Below are positions 1 through 8,545 of a stretch of DNA of 64,000 nucleotides, piece by piece (positions within the stretch are counted from its first letter, which is position 1; each line of letters opens with the position of its first letter). The stretch spans positions 3,155,001-3,219,000 of the forward strand of contig NZ_JAPEPJ010000001.1 of assembly GCF_026340255.1 (NCBI RefSeq), in the 5' to 3' direction. This stretch comes from Streptomyces sp. NBC_01408 (GTDB lineage Bacteria; Actinomycetota; Actinomycetes; Streptomycetales; Streptomycetaceae). The translations under genes were made by a program, and so were the position numbers. A model generated the notes under the pieces. It had not been told where the DNA came from. It searched no databases and worked only from the letters and a program-made list of their open reading frames with translations.

Positions 1-77
1 GGTCGCAGCTCTTACCTGGAGCGGGGCGGGCGGCACCATGGTACGGACGTCTCGCACTGCCGAGAGGATCGGGGCGG

Positions 78-102
78 CGAGCAGCCCCGGCGGGGCTGCT
101 CG
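78..102 (-). terminator. Terminator hairpin after the amidase gene
   Basis: A perfect 11-bp stem with a 3-nt loop (CGAGCAGCCCC / GGGGCTGCTCG) begins 5 nt past the stop codon of the minus-strand amidase gene. It has no T tract, which is usual for Streptomyces terminators. Nothing recognisable lies to its left in the first 77 bases. Confidence 0.6.
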
Positions 103-106
103 TGGA

Positions 107-1105
107 CTACCCGCCCAGGTAGCCGACGATGCCGTCGGCGATGCCCTGGGCGGCCTTCTGCCGCCATTCCGGACTCGTCAGCAGCGCCGCGTCCTTGGCG
201 TCACGCATGTTGCCGCATTCGACGAAGACCTTGGGCTGGGTGGACAGGTTCAGTCCGCCGAGATCGTCGCGCACGACCAAACCGGTACCGTTGCCAAGGT
301 AGTTGGCGGGGGCCGATCCGGTGGTTCGGGCGAAGTTTCCGGCGATCCGCTCGCCGAGCTGCCGGGAGGGTTCCACGATCTTCGCGGTGTCCGCGGCGCC
401 GCCCTTGACCTTGGCCGGGAGGATGACGTGGAAGCCGCGGCTGCCCGCGGAGACTCCGTCGGCGTGCACGGAGACCACGGCATCGGCCTTGGCCTCGTTG
501 CCGATCCGGGCGCGCTCGTCGATGCACGGGCCGAACGGGCGGTCGGCGTGGTGGGTGAGGAGCACCTTGACGCCCTGCGCCTCCAGTACGGTCTTCAGCC
601 GCTGGGAGACGTCGAAGGTGAACTCGGCTTCCATGTACCCGGAGTTGGTGGTCGTGCCGGTGGTGTCGCACTCCTTGCGGCCCGTGCCGATGTCCACCTT
701 CTGGTTGATCTCGGTGCCGTGCTGGAAGTTGCCCGTGTTGTGGCCGGGGTCGATGACGACCGTCCGGCCCGTGAGGGGGCCCTTGGCGGGGGCCGGGAGG
801 GGGGAGGGGGCCGCCGGGGAGGGCGTCGTAGCGGCCTCCGCGCTCGGGGTCCCGCTCGCGCCCGCGTTGGGCTTCGCGTCACCGTGGGCCGAGTGGGAGG
901 CGGGTGCCGGCTTCAGCTGGGCCTGTTCCCCCTCGGGCCCGGCCCCGGCCAGCACCTGGGTCAGGACCCAGCCGGCCAGGCAGGCCGGTGCCAGCGCGGC
1001 GGCCGCCACGACGAGGGTGGAGCGGCGGGTGAACCAGTGCCGGTCCGGGCTGACCGACGTGGAGGACTCGGGGGGCGGGGGCGAGGGACTGTCGTCGTTG
1101 CGCAC
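107..1105 (-). CDS. N-acetylmuramoyl-L-alanine amidase (Amidase_3), membrane-anchored or secreted
   Basis: The 332-residue product should cleave the amide bond between N-acetylmuramic acid and L-alanine in peptidoglycan, outside the membrane. Residues about 27-52 form a hydrophobic segment preceded by basic residues including a twin Arg (FTRRSTLVVAAAA), acting as signal or anchor. A Pro/Ala-rich linker follows to about residue 110. The catalytic Amidase_3 domain fills the rest: TVVIDPGHN (first zinc His), a YMEAEF Glu, VVSVHADG (second His) and the C-terminal VFVECGNMRD Glu. It stands alone on the minus strand with a hairpin just downstream. The family assignment is firm; the physiological role (division, growth or spore wall) cannot be read from the sequence. 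Confidence 0.92.
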   Translation of the reverse strand: MRNDDSPSPPPPESSTSVSPDRHWFTRRSTLVVAAAALAPACLAGWVLTQVLAGAGPEGEQAQLKPAPASHSAHGDAKPNAGASGTPSAEAATTPSPAAPSPLPAPAKGPLTGRTVVIDPGHNTGNFQHGTEINQKVDIGTGRKECDTTGTTTNSGYMEAEFTFDVSQRLKTVLEAQGVKVLLTHHADRPFGPCIDERARIGNEAKADAVVSVHADGVSAGSRGFHVILPAKVKGGAADTAKIVEPSRQLGERIAGNFARTTGSAPANYLGNGTGLVVRDDLGGLNLSTQPKVFVECGNMRDAKDAALLTSPEWRQKAAQGIADGIVGYLGG

Positions 1106-1210
1106 GCCGCGATGCTAATCCGACGAGATGCCCGGCAGCCGGACCCTGCTCCATCCGAGGGCGCGTAGCGCCGCGTGCACGCCCCGGGCCCCCAGGACGC
1201 TACCGAGCGC

Positions 1211-1999
<789 letters not shown>

Positions 2000-2021
2000 C
2001 TATTTCCGTACTTTGTTCGCC

Positions 2022-3056
2022 ATGTTCAGACTCGGAGTCTTCGCCGGCGCGGCCGCGGCCCTCGCGACCGTGGTCGCACTGCCCGCCGACGCCCATGCCC
2101 ACGCCCGTGCCCAGCAGATCGTGCTGTGCAGTCAGACGGCCCTCAGCAACGCCATCACCCAGGCCAACACCGTCCCCGGCCCCGCCCTGCTCTTCCTCGC
2201 CCCCGGCTGCACGTACACCCTGACCGCCCCCAACAACCCCGGCAACGGCCTGCCGGTCGTCACGAGCGACATCACCATCGTCGGCAGCCAGAACATCATC
2301 AGGCGCCAGTCGGCGGCCGCCTTCCGCATCTTCAAGGTCTCCGGCCCGAACGCCCGGCTGAGCCTGTCCAACCTCACCGTGCGCGACGGCCGGTCGGGCG
2401 GCGAGGGCGGCGGGGGCATCTACGTCGACACCGGGAGCGCGCTCACCCTCAACTCCGTCGAAGTGACCCGGAACCTCTCGGCCGTGTCCGGCATCGGCGC
2501 GGGGATCGCCAACTTCGGCACGCTCACCCTCCGCAACAGCACCGTGAGCTACAACATCTCCACGAACAACGGGGGCGGCATCTTCACGAACGGCACCGCG
2601 AACATCTCGAACACCACCATCACCGGCAACACCGCCCACGACGACGCCGGCGGGATCGACGCACGCGGCAGCCTGACCCTCGCCAACAGCCGTGTCACCG
2701 ACAACGCGGCCCGGGTCGGCGCCGGCGGGATCCTCGCGTTCAACCTGACGGGGACCGTCACGGACACCCTCATCCGCGGCAACACGCTGGCCGGTGACGG
2801 CCAGGACGGCGGCGGCATCTTCAACCGGACCTCCACGCTGACCCTGGAGCGCACCACCGTCTTCGCCAACCGGGCCCTCGGCTCCGGGGCGCGGGGCGGC
2901 GGTCTCGCGAACGCCTCCGACGCCACCCTCACCGTTCGCAACAGCTCGGTGACCCACAACTTCGCCAACGCCGCCCCGGGCGGCATCTTCAACAACGGCG
3001 GCACCCTCTCGCTGGTCGCCACCCTAGTGCAGGACAACCAGCCGACCGACCTCTGA
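2022..3056 (+). CDS. Secreted right-handed beta-helix repeat protein
   Basis: The 344-residue product opens with a clear Sec signal peptide (MFRLGVFAGAAAALATVVA..ADAHA). The body is a ladder of short beta-helix turns rich in Asn, Thr and Gly, with repeated patterns such as LTLRNSTVSYN, ANISNTTITGN and LTLANSRVTDN and glycine-rich turns (GGGIYVD, GGGIFTN, GGGIFN). This is the parallel beta-helix/polymorphic-outer-membrane-like fold common in actinomycete extracellular proteins. No polysaccharide-lyase catalytic motif is visible, so function is unassigned. The reading frame is open upstream to 1422, but the signal peptide fixes the start at ATG 2022; an in-frame TTG at 2013 is possible and no good Shine-Dalgarno is seen. 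Confidence 0.78.
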   Translation: MFRLGVFAGAAAALATVVALPADAHAHARAQQIVLCSQTALSNAITQANTVPGPALLFLAPGCTYTLTAPNNPGNGLPVVTSDITIVGSQNIIRRQSAAAFRIFKVSGPNARLSLSNLTVRDGRSGGEGGGGIYVDTGSALTLNSVEVTRNLSAVSGIGAGIANFGTLTLRNSTVSYNISTNNGGGIFTNGTANISNTTITGNTAHDDAGGIDARGSLTLANSRVTDNAARVGAGGILAFNLTGTVTDTLIRGNTLAGDGQDGGGIFNRTSTLTLERTTVFANRALGSGARGGGLANASDATLTVRNSSVTHNFANAAPGGIFNNGGTLSLVATLVQDNQPTDL

Positions 3057-3215
3057 CGGGTCACCCACGGTGAGGCGCATGCGCGAGCCGGTATCAATCT
3101 CCGGAAGGAAACGGTCAGTTGTGTACTTCCCCCCATCGGACCGCGACGGCGTGACTACGCTCGGCGATGACCGAAACCGCACGCCGCACGGTGTCAGCTT
3201 GGGGGTGACCGTCCC

Positions 3216-4064
3216 TTGGTCAGCATGCGCGACCTCGATCCCAGCGCCTCGCCGCTGGACTACTACGGCTACGAACTGCGCCGCCTGAGGGAGGACGCGG
3301 GGCTCAACCAGGCGCAGCTCGGGTCCATCGTCTTCTGTACGGGTTCCCTGATCGGCCAGATCGAGACCACGAGGCGGGTGCCGACCCGCGATTTCTCCGA
3401 ACGGGTCGACGCCGCGCTGGGGACCGACGGGCTGTTCTCCCGCCTGGTGGGCCTGGTGCTACGGAACCAGCTGCCGACGTGGTTCCAGCCGTACGCGGAG
3501 ATGGAGGCGCGGGCTGCGTACCTCTCGACGTTCCAGGCGCAGTTGGTGGATGGCCTGTTGCAGACGACGGAGTACGCGCGTGCCGTGCTGGGTGTATGGG
3601 GCGAGGAGGAACTCGATTCCAAGGTGGCCGCCCGGATGGAGCGGCAGCGCATTCTCGACCGCGAGAACCCGCCACTGATGTGGGTCGTGATGAGCGAGAC
3701 CGCGCTGCACCAGGAGATCGGCGGCCGGGAGGTCATGCGGAACCAACTCGCCCATTTGCTGGCTCTGGAGAGCCGGGAGTGGGTGCAGGTGCAGATCTTG
3801 CCCTTCGAGGCGGGCGCTCACGCGGGGCAGCCAGGATCGTTCAGCCTCCTGCGGTTCGACGACAACCCGGATCTCGTCTATACCGAGGACTTCGTTCAGG
3901 GCCATATGACGGCCAATCCACAGGCTTTCAGGGAGGGTTCACTCCGATACGATCATTTGCAGGCCGCTGCCCTCTCCGTGGAGGCATCGGCGGCACGGAT
4001 CGCCCGCGTAATGGAGGAGCGCTATGGAGACCATCCAGAACCTGACGGGCACGCGGTGGCGTAA
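3216..4064 (+). CDS. XRE-family DNA-binding regulator with DUF5753 domain
   Basis: The 282-residue regulator has an N-terminal helix-turn-helix (YELRRLREDAGLNQAQLGSIVFCTGSLIGQIETTRRVPT, about residues 18-58) and a C-terminal DUF5753 domain (WFQPYAEMEARAAYLSTFQ, LLQTTEYARAVL, MSETALHQEIG, QVQILPFEAGAH). Streptomyces encodes dozens of these, usually paired with a small DUF397 protein, as here. The start is probably TTG 3216, preceded by GGGGGTGA at a good distance; ATG 3225 is the alternative. The last 41 nt overlap the DUF397 gene, implying translational coupling. DNA targets are unknown. Confidence 0.9.
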   Translation: MVSMRDLDPSASPLDYYGYELRRLREDAGLNQAQLGSIVFCTGSLIGQIETTRRVPTRDFSERVDAALGTDGLFSRLVGLVLRNQLPTWFQPYAEMEARAAYLSTFQAQLVDGLLQTTEYARAVLGVWGEEELDSKVAARMERQRILDRENPPLMWVVMSETALHQEIGGREVMRNQLAHLLALESREWVQVQILPFEAGAHAGQPGSFSLLRFDDNPDLVYTEDFVQGHMTANPQAFREGSLRYDHLQAAALSVEASAARIARVMEERYGDHPEPDGHAVA

Positions 4065-4290
4065 GTCCTCGTACAGCGCTGACACTGGAGGTCAGTGCGT
4101 CGAGTGCGCCCCCCTCGGCGGGGCCGCCTGGCAGAAGTCCTCGTACAGCGGTGACACCGGCGGTAACTGTGTCGAGGTCGCCGCCCAGCCCTGTCGGGTC
4201 GCCGTGCGGGACTCCAAGAACCCCGAGGGGCCGGGCTTCACCGTCGGCGCCGCCGCCTTCGCCGCCTTCGTAGGGTCCCTGTCTGCATGA
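4024..4290 (+). CDS. DUF397 protein with a duplicated DUF397 motif
   Basis: An 88-residue partner of the XRE-DUF5753 regulator. DUF397 proteins normally carry one W-x-KSSYS-x-GG-x-CVE core. Here it occurs twice: WRKSSYSADTGGQCVEC (about residues 12-28) and WQKSSYSGDTGGNCVEV (about residues 36-52), followed by the usual VAVRDSKNPEGP..F tail. The gene overlaps the regulator by 41 nt and its TGA overlaps the ATG of the following kinase (ATGA at 4287-4290). The coupling suggests the regulator, DUF397 protein and kinases are made together. Confidence 0.87.
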   Translation: METIQNLTGTRWRKSSYSADTGGQCVECAPLGGAAWQKSSYSGDTGGNCVEVAAQPCRVAVRDSKNPEGPGFTVGAAAFAAFVGSLSA

Positions 4291-5798
4291 AGGACCTGGG
4301 GCCGGCCGACCCCGCGCACATAGGGCCCTTCCGGTGCGTCGCCGTGCTCGGGCAGGGCGGTATGGGGCGGGTGCTGCTCGGGGTCGGGCCCGACGGGCGG
4401 TTCGTCGCGGTCAAGCGGGTGCATGCCGAGCTGGCCGAGGACGAGAGGTTCCGGGCCCGGTTCCGGCTTGAGGTCGCGGCCTCGCGGAAGGTGTCGGGCG
4501 CCTTCACCGCGCCCGTGGTCGACGCCGACCCGGACGCCGAGACGCCCTGGCTCGCCTCGCTCTTCGTGCCCGGGCCCTCGCTCGGCGAGGCCCTGGCGGC
4601 TGCCGGGCCGCTGCCCGAGGAGGCCGTGCGCAGGCTGGCGGCCGGGCTCGCGCACGCGCTGGCCGACGTACACCGGGCGGGTCTGATCCACCGGGACCTG
4701 AAGCCGTCCAACGTACTGCTCGCCGGGGACGGCGTCCGCGTCATCGACTTCGGCATCGTGCGCGCCGTCGGGGACCTGACGCGGATCACGCACGCGGGCG
4801 CGCTGATCGGCTCGCCCGCGTTCATGTCGCCCGAGCAGGCCCTGGGGGAGGAACTGACGCCCGCGAGCGATGTGTTCGCCCTCGGCTCCACCCTGGTCAC
4901 GGCCTGCACCGGGAGCCCGCCGTTCACCTCGGGTTCCGGGCCCGGGCTGCTGTACGAGATCGCGCACGGCGAGACCGACCTGGACGGCGTACCGGACGGG
5001 CTGCGTCCCGTCGTGAAGGCCTGCCTGGCCAAGGATCCGGCCGACCGGGCGACCCTGCCGGAGCTGCTCGCCCTGATCGGGCCCGTCCCGCCCTCGGCGC
5101 GGCCCTGGCCCGAGCCGGTGCGGGAGCTCCTCGCCGCCCAGCGGGCGGACACGGCCCGGCTCGGCGGTCCGGCACCCCGCGCCCGGCCCCGGTGGCTGCG
5201 GCCGCTGGTGTCCGCGCTGGCGCTGGCAGTGGTGGCGACCATGGCGCTCACCGTATGGCGGCCGGGCCTGGTGCAGGCCTACCGGGACCTCGTACCGGAG
5301 TCCGTACCGACGCCCGGCGGGACACCCCTGGCCCAGGTGCAGGACGTCTACCGCAAGCCCCCGGGCTGTTCGGAGACCAGGGTGCGCGTGCCGTCCGAGT
5401 TCGTCTCCAGGAGCAACGGGGTCGGCCCGGTCGAGAACTCGGGCTCGGTCGCGGTCAGCTGCACCTGGAACAGCCGGACGGGCGAACAGATCGAGGCCGA
5501 CTGGAGGTTCTTCTCGACCGAGGCCGGCGAGGGCACCGGTGCCGAGCGGTCCAAGCGCTACCACGAGGTCTTCCACGAACCCGGCCGGACCCGGCGCGAT
5601 CTGAAACTCGGGTTCGCACAGGAGGGGCTGTGGAGGCCGCCCGACGACGACGGGGACCCGAGCTGCACGCTGCACGTACGGGACTTCAACATGACCTCCT
5701 TCGTCTCGGTGCGCGGACCCCGCTACCCGCCCGGCGGATGTGAGGCCGTGGTCCGGGAGGTGTCCGAGTCGATCGTGGACGCGATGGGGGGACGATGA
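4287..5798 (+). CDS. Transmembrane Ser/Thr protein kinase
   Basis: The 503-residue protein has an N-terminal Hanks-type kinase domain: glycine loop LGQGGMGRVL (21-30), catalytic Lys43 in VAVKRV, HRDLKPSN (135-142) and DFG (154-156). A proline-rich stretch precedes one membrane helix at about 306-325 (VSALALAVVATMALTVW). The roughly 175-residue exterior domain resembles no PASTA repeat and contains several Cys (PPGCSE, VSCTWN, PSCTLHV, GGCEAVV), so may be disulfide-linked. It is coupled by ATGA to the DUF397 gene upstream and lies 16 nt before a second kinase. The exterior domain is probably the sensor; its ligand is unknown. Confidence 0.92.
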   Translation: MKDLGPADPAHIGPFRCVAVLGQGGMGRVLLGVGPDGRFVAVKRVHAELAEDERFRARFRLEVAASRKVSGAFTAPVVDADPDAETPWLASLFVPGPSLGEALAAAGPLPEEAVRRLAAGLAHALADVHRAGLIHRDLKPSNVLLAGDGVRVIDFGIVRAVGDLTRITHAGALIGSPAFMSPEQALGEELTPASDVFALGSTLVTACTGSPPFTSGSGPGLLYEIAHGETDLDGVPDGLRPVVKACLAKDPADRATLPELLALIGPVPPSARPWPEPVRELLAAQRADTARLGGPAPRARPRWLRPLVSALALAVVATMALTVWRPGLVQAYRDLVPESVPTPGGTPLAQVQDVYRKPPGCSETRVRVPSEFVSRSNGVGPVENSGSVAVSCTWNSRTGEQIEADWRFFSTEAGEGTGAERSKRYHEVFHEPGRTRRDLKLGFAQEGLWRPPDDDGDPSCTLHVRDFNMTSFVSVRGPRYPPGGCEAVVREVSESIVDAMGGR

Positions 5799-5814
5799 GA
5801 GCGCCGGGGGGAGC

Positions 5815-7467
5815 ATGAAACCGCTGAGGGAGTCGGATCCGGCCGGGGCGGGACCGTACCGGCTGCTCGCGGAGATCGGCCGGGGCGGCATGGGCCGCGT
5901 CCTGCTCGGCGCGGCGCCGGACGGGCGGCTCGTCGCCGTGAAGCTGGTGCACGCCCGCTACGCCGAGGACGACGGCTTCCGCGTCCGGTTCCGGCGCGAG
6001 GTCGCCGCCTCGCGGAAGGTGTCCGGCGCCTACACGGCGGCCGTGCTGGAGGCCGACGCGGACGCGCCGGCGCCGTGGCTGGCCTCGGTGTTCGTGGCCG
6101 GGCCGTCGCTGGGGGCCGCGGTGGCGAGCGGCGGGGCGCTGCCCGAGGCGGCGGTGCGGAGGCTGGCTGCCGGGCTGGCGACGGCCCTCGCGGAGATCCA
6201 TGGGGCCGGGCTGGTGCACCGGGACCTCAAGCCGGACAACGTGCTGCTCGCCGAGGACGGCGTGCGCGTGATCGACTTCGGTATCGCGCGGGTGGCCGAG
6301 CCGGGCGAGATCACCGAGCTGACGCGGGCCGGGGCGGTGATCGGCTCGCCCGCCTACATGTCGCCCGAACAGGCACAGGGCGGTGAACTGACCCCGGCGA
6401 GCGACGTGTTCTCCCTCGGGTCCGGGCTCTTCCTGGCCGCGACCGGCCGCAGCCCCTTCGCGGCGGGGACGGTCGCGGTGACCCTGTACAACATCGTGCA
6501 CACCGAACCCGATCTGGGCGGCCTCCCGCCGGGGCTGCGCCGCCTCGTCTCCCGCTGCCTGGCCAAGGACCCGGCCGCCCGGCCGACCCCGGCGGAGCTG
6601 CTGGGCCTGGCGGGGGCGGCCGACGGCACGGGGTGGCCGCCCGCCGTCGGGCGGATGGCCGCCGCACAGCAGGAGGAGATCGACCGGCTGCTCCAGGAAC
6701 GGGGCGAGGGTGAGGGCGGGGACGGGGACGGGGACGCGGACCGGGACGGGGATCGGGCGGGTCTGTCGGCGGACGCGGGCGAGGGCGTGGGCGTGGTCGA
6801 GGGCGTGGGCGCGGGCGTGGGCCCGGACCCCGACGCGGCGACGACCACCGCCCCGCGGGCGGTCCGCCCGGAGCGGGCGCACGCGCCTCGAGGCCGGCGG
6901 CTGCCCGTGCGTCGGCTGCTGGTGGCCGCGGGGATCCTCGTAGCGGGCTGGTTCGGGACCCCGTACGCGCAGCGCGTGCTGGATGAGCAGCCACCGGCCC
7001 CGCCGGTCGAACCGGACCGGTACCTGAGCGTGCCGCGCTGCGAGGAGGCGGCGGGGACGCTGCCGCTGCCGGAGCGGAACACCGAGAAGGACAGCCACGA
7101 CGACAGCGCCGAACGGTCGAATACGCACTGTGCCTGGCAGGTGGCCTGGGACGTGGTCGGCGGCGCCCCCGAGCCGAAGCCGTACGCGTCCGTCTCCTGG
7201 TACGTGGAGCGCAGCGACCGCGTCCCGGGCAGCGGGCCGCGGCGCCAGCGGGCCAACTTCGGCGTGGGGCGGACCGACCACGACCTCGGGTTCGGGGACG
7301 CCGCGTACTGGGACACCCCGGAGCAGGGGCAGAGCTGCCTGCTGGGCGTGCTCGACGGGAACCTCATGGTGTGGGTCGGCCTCGGCGGCCCGGAACACCC
7401 CGCCGAGACCTGCGAGACCGAGGCGAAGGAGATCGCCCGGGCCGCGCTGGCGGCCGTACCACGCTGA
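5815..7467 (+). CDS. Transmembrane Ser/Thr protein kinase, tandem paralogue
   Basis: This 550-residue kinase is a close paralogue of its upstream neighbour. Catalytic positions are identical: GRGGMGRV loop, Lys43, HRDLKPDN from 135, DFG 154-156. After the kinase domain there is a low-complexity Gly/Asp/Val linker (about 300-345), a membrane helix at about 363-382 (LLVAAGILVAGWFGT) and a Cys-containing exterior domain (VPRCEEAAG, THCAWQV, SCLLGVL, ETCETEA). ATG 5815 is chosen because GGGGGAG lies just upstream and the kinase N terminus then aligns with the paralogue. An IS5-type element begins 15 nt after its stop codon, so any original downstream gene may have been separated. Confidence 0.92.
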   Translation: MKPLRESDPAGAGPYRLLAEIGRGGMGRVLLGAAPDGRLVAVKLVHARYAEDDGFRVRFRREVAASRKVSGAYTAAVLEADADAPAPWLASVFVAGPSLGAAVASGGALPEAAVRRLAAGLATALAEIHGAGLVHRDLKPDNVLLAEDGVRVIDFGIARVAEPGEITELTRAGAVIGSPAYMSPEQAQGGELTPASDVFSLGSGLFLAATGRSPFAAGTVAVTLYNIVHTEPDLGGLPPGLRRLVSRCLAKDPAARPTPAELLGLAGAADGTGWPPAVGRMAAAQQEEIDRLLQERGEGEGGDGDGDADRDGDRAGLSADAGEGVGVVEGVGAGVGPDPDAATTTAPRAVRPERAHAPRGRRLPVRRLLVAAGILVAGWFGTPYAQRVLDEQPPAPPVEPDRYLSVPRCEEAAGTLPLPERNTEKDSHDDSAERSNTHCAWQVAWDVVGGAPEPKPYASVSWYVERSDRVPGSGPRRQRANFGVGRTDHDLGFGDAAYWDTPEQGQSCLLGVLDGNLMVWVGLGGPEHPAETCETEAKEIARAALAAVPR

Positions 7468-7524
7468 GCCGGGCGGCGCTAGGGCCTGTCGTCAAAGTGA
7501 TCTTGGGTTGTGGATCATGGTGTC

Positions 7525-7908
7525 GTGATACGTCGCCATGAACTGTCCGATGCCGAGTGGGAACTCGTGCAACCGCTGTTGCCCCGGCCTGTTTTCGGGC
7601 GGCCGAGGCTGGATGACCGGACGGTTCTCAACGGGATCGTGTGGAAGTTCCGGACCGGGGTCGCATGGCGGGACGTGCCTGAGAGGTACGGGTCGTGGGC
7701 CAGCCTCCACACCCGTTTCCGCAGGTGGGCGGCGGACGGGACCTTTGAGCGGATGCTCCGGGCAGCCCAGGCGCAAGCGGATGCCGCGGGCGATATCGAG
7801 TGGCTGGTGTCGGTGGATTCCAGCATCGTCCGTGCCCACCAGCACGCGGCCGGAGCCCGAAAAGGGGGCTCCGCAGCCCGGCCCTCGGCCGGTCCCGCGG
7901 CGGGCTGA
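7525..7908 (+). CDS. IS5-family transposase, first frame
   Basis: The upstream half of the transposase, 127 residues from GTG 7525 (an in-frame GTG at 7510 is an alternative). It begins IRRHELSDAEWELVQPLLP, the DUF4096-like helix-turn-helix domain typical of IS5/IS427 transposases, and contains the first catalytic Asp in VSVDSSIVRAHQHA. The frame runs out soon after an A4G5 stretch at 7859-7868. Full transposase would need a -1 shift there into the next frame. Confidence 0.85.
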   Translation: MIRRHELSDAEWELVQPLLPRPVFGRPRLDDRTVLNGIVWKFRTGVAWRDVPERYGSWASLHTRFRRWAADGTFERMLRAAQAQADAAGDIEWLVSVDSSIVRAHQHAAGARKGGSAARPSAGPAAG

Positions 7909-8357
7909 CCAGCAAGATCCACCTGGCCTGCGACGGCTTGGGCCGGCCCCTGGCCTTCGTCCTGACCGGCGGGAACACCAACGACTGCACCCAGTTCACC
8001 GCCGTGATGGACGCGATACGGGTGCCTCGAACGGGACCGGGCCGGCCGCGGATGCGGCCCGGCCACGTCATCGGCGACAAGGGCTACAGCTCGAAGGCGA
8101 TCCGGACCTGGCTGCGACGCCGGGGCATCGCCCACACCATTCCGGAGCGGTCCGACCAGGTCCGCAACCGGGCCCGGCGCGGGAGCCGGGGCGGCCGCCC
8201 GCCCGTCTTCGACAAGCAGGTCTACAAGCGCCGCAACGTCGTGGAACGGTGCTTCAACCGCCTCAAGCAGTGGCGCGGCATCGCCACCCGGTACGACAAG
8301 ACTGCCCAGTCCTACCAAGCAGCCGTCACCCTCGCATCGCTCCTGATGTGGGCGTGA
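7800..8357 (+). CDS. IS5-family transposase, second frame (-1)
   Basis: The downstream half of the DDE_Tnp_1 domain, read in the -1 frame. Homologous coding begins at about 7865 (LRSPALGRSRGGLTSKIHLA) and carries the second Asp in VIGDKGYSSKAIR and the Glu in RRNVVERCFNRLKQWRGIATRYDK. No natural start sits at the junction, so the protein is expected only as a frameshift fusion with the upstream frame. Coordinates give the whole open frame; the part before about 7865 is not homologous. Both frames look intact, so the element may be active. Confidence 0.82.
   Translation: MAGVGGFQHRPCPPARGRSPKRGLRSPALGRSRGGLTSKIHLACDGLGRPLAFVLTGGNTNDCTQFTAVMDAIRVPRTGPGRPRMRPGHVIGDKGYSSKAIRTWLRRRGIAHTIPERSDQVRNRARRGSRGGRPPVFDKQVYKRRNVVERCFNRLKQWRGIATRYDKTAQSYQAAVTLASLLMWA
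7859..7868 (+). promoter_or_regulatory. Probable -1 ribosomal frameshift site
   Basis: GAAAAGGGGG provides an A AAA GGG-type slippery run exactly where homology passes from the first transposase frame to the second. IS427-type elements are known to express transposase by -1 frameshifting. Confidence 0.6.
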
Positions 8358-8378
8358 CACTTTGACGACAACTCCTAG

Positions 8379-8480
8379 GAGTTGTCGTCAAATGTCACGC
8401 CCACATCAGCAGCGATGCGACGAGTACTGCGCGGCCGTGCAGTCGTTGCTGGCGCCGTTGCCAGTGCTCGGGTTCGAATG
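8379..8480 (-). mobile_element. Remnant of a related IS5-family element, inverted
   Basis: Starting right after the CTAG at 8375-8378, the sequence mirrors the right end of the intact element (GAGTTGTCGTCAAA, then TGTCACGCCCACATCAGCAGCGATGCG) with one base lost and growing divergence. It encodes degenerate reverse-strand matches to the transposase C terminus (SLLMWA-like) and fades by about 8480. It represents an older copy into whose end or target the intact element inserted tail-to-tail. Confidence 0.65.
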
Positions 8481-8487
8481 GCGAAAG

Positions 8488-8523
8488 TTGGCCATGGCGA
8501 CCTACGGAGGTCGCCATGGCCAA
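8488..8523. terminator. 16-bp perfect hairpin downstream of the CAP gene
   Basis: TTGGCCATGGCGACCT, loop ACGG, then its exact reverse complement. It sits 22 nt past the stop of the minus-strand FG-GAP/CAP gene and between it and the IS remnant, where a terminator is expected. It has no U tract. Confidence 0.55.
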
Positions 8524-8545
8524 TCTGGCGTTGAGCGCGCCGGGA

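Larger units (their letters stand above)
7483..8374 (+). mobile_element. IS5-family (IS427-like) insertion sequence
   Basis: A roughly 892-bp element bounded by CTAG on both sides (7479-7482 and 8375-8378), taken as the target duplication. The ends form imperfect inverted repeats sharing TGTCGTCAAAGTG. It encodes a DDE transposase in two overlapping frames. It lies directly after the second kinase gene and abuts an inverted remnant of a related element. Confidence 0.85.
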
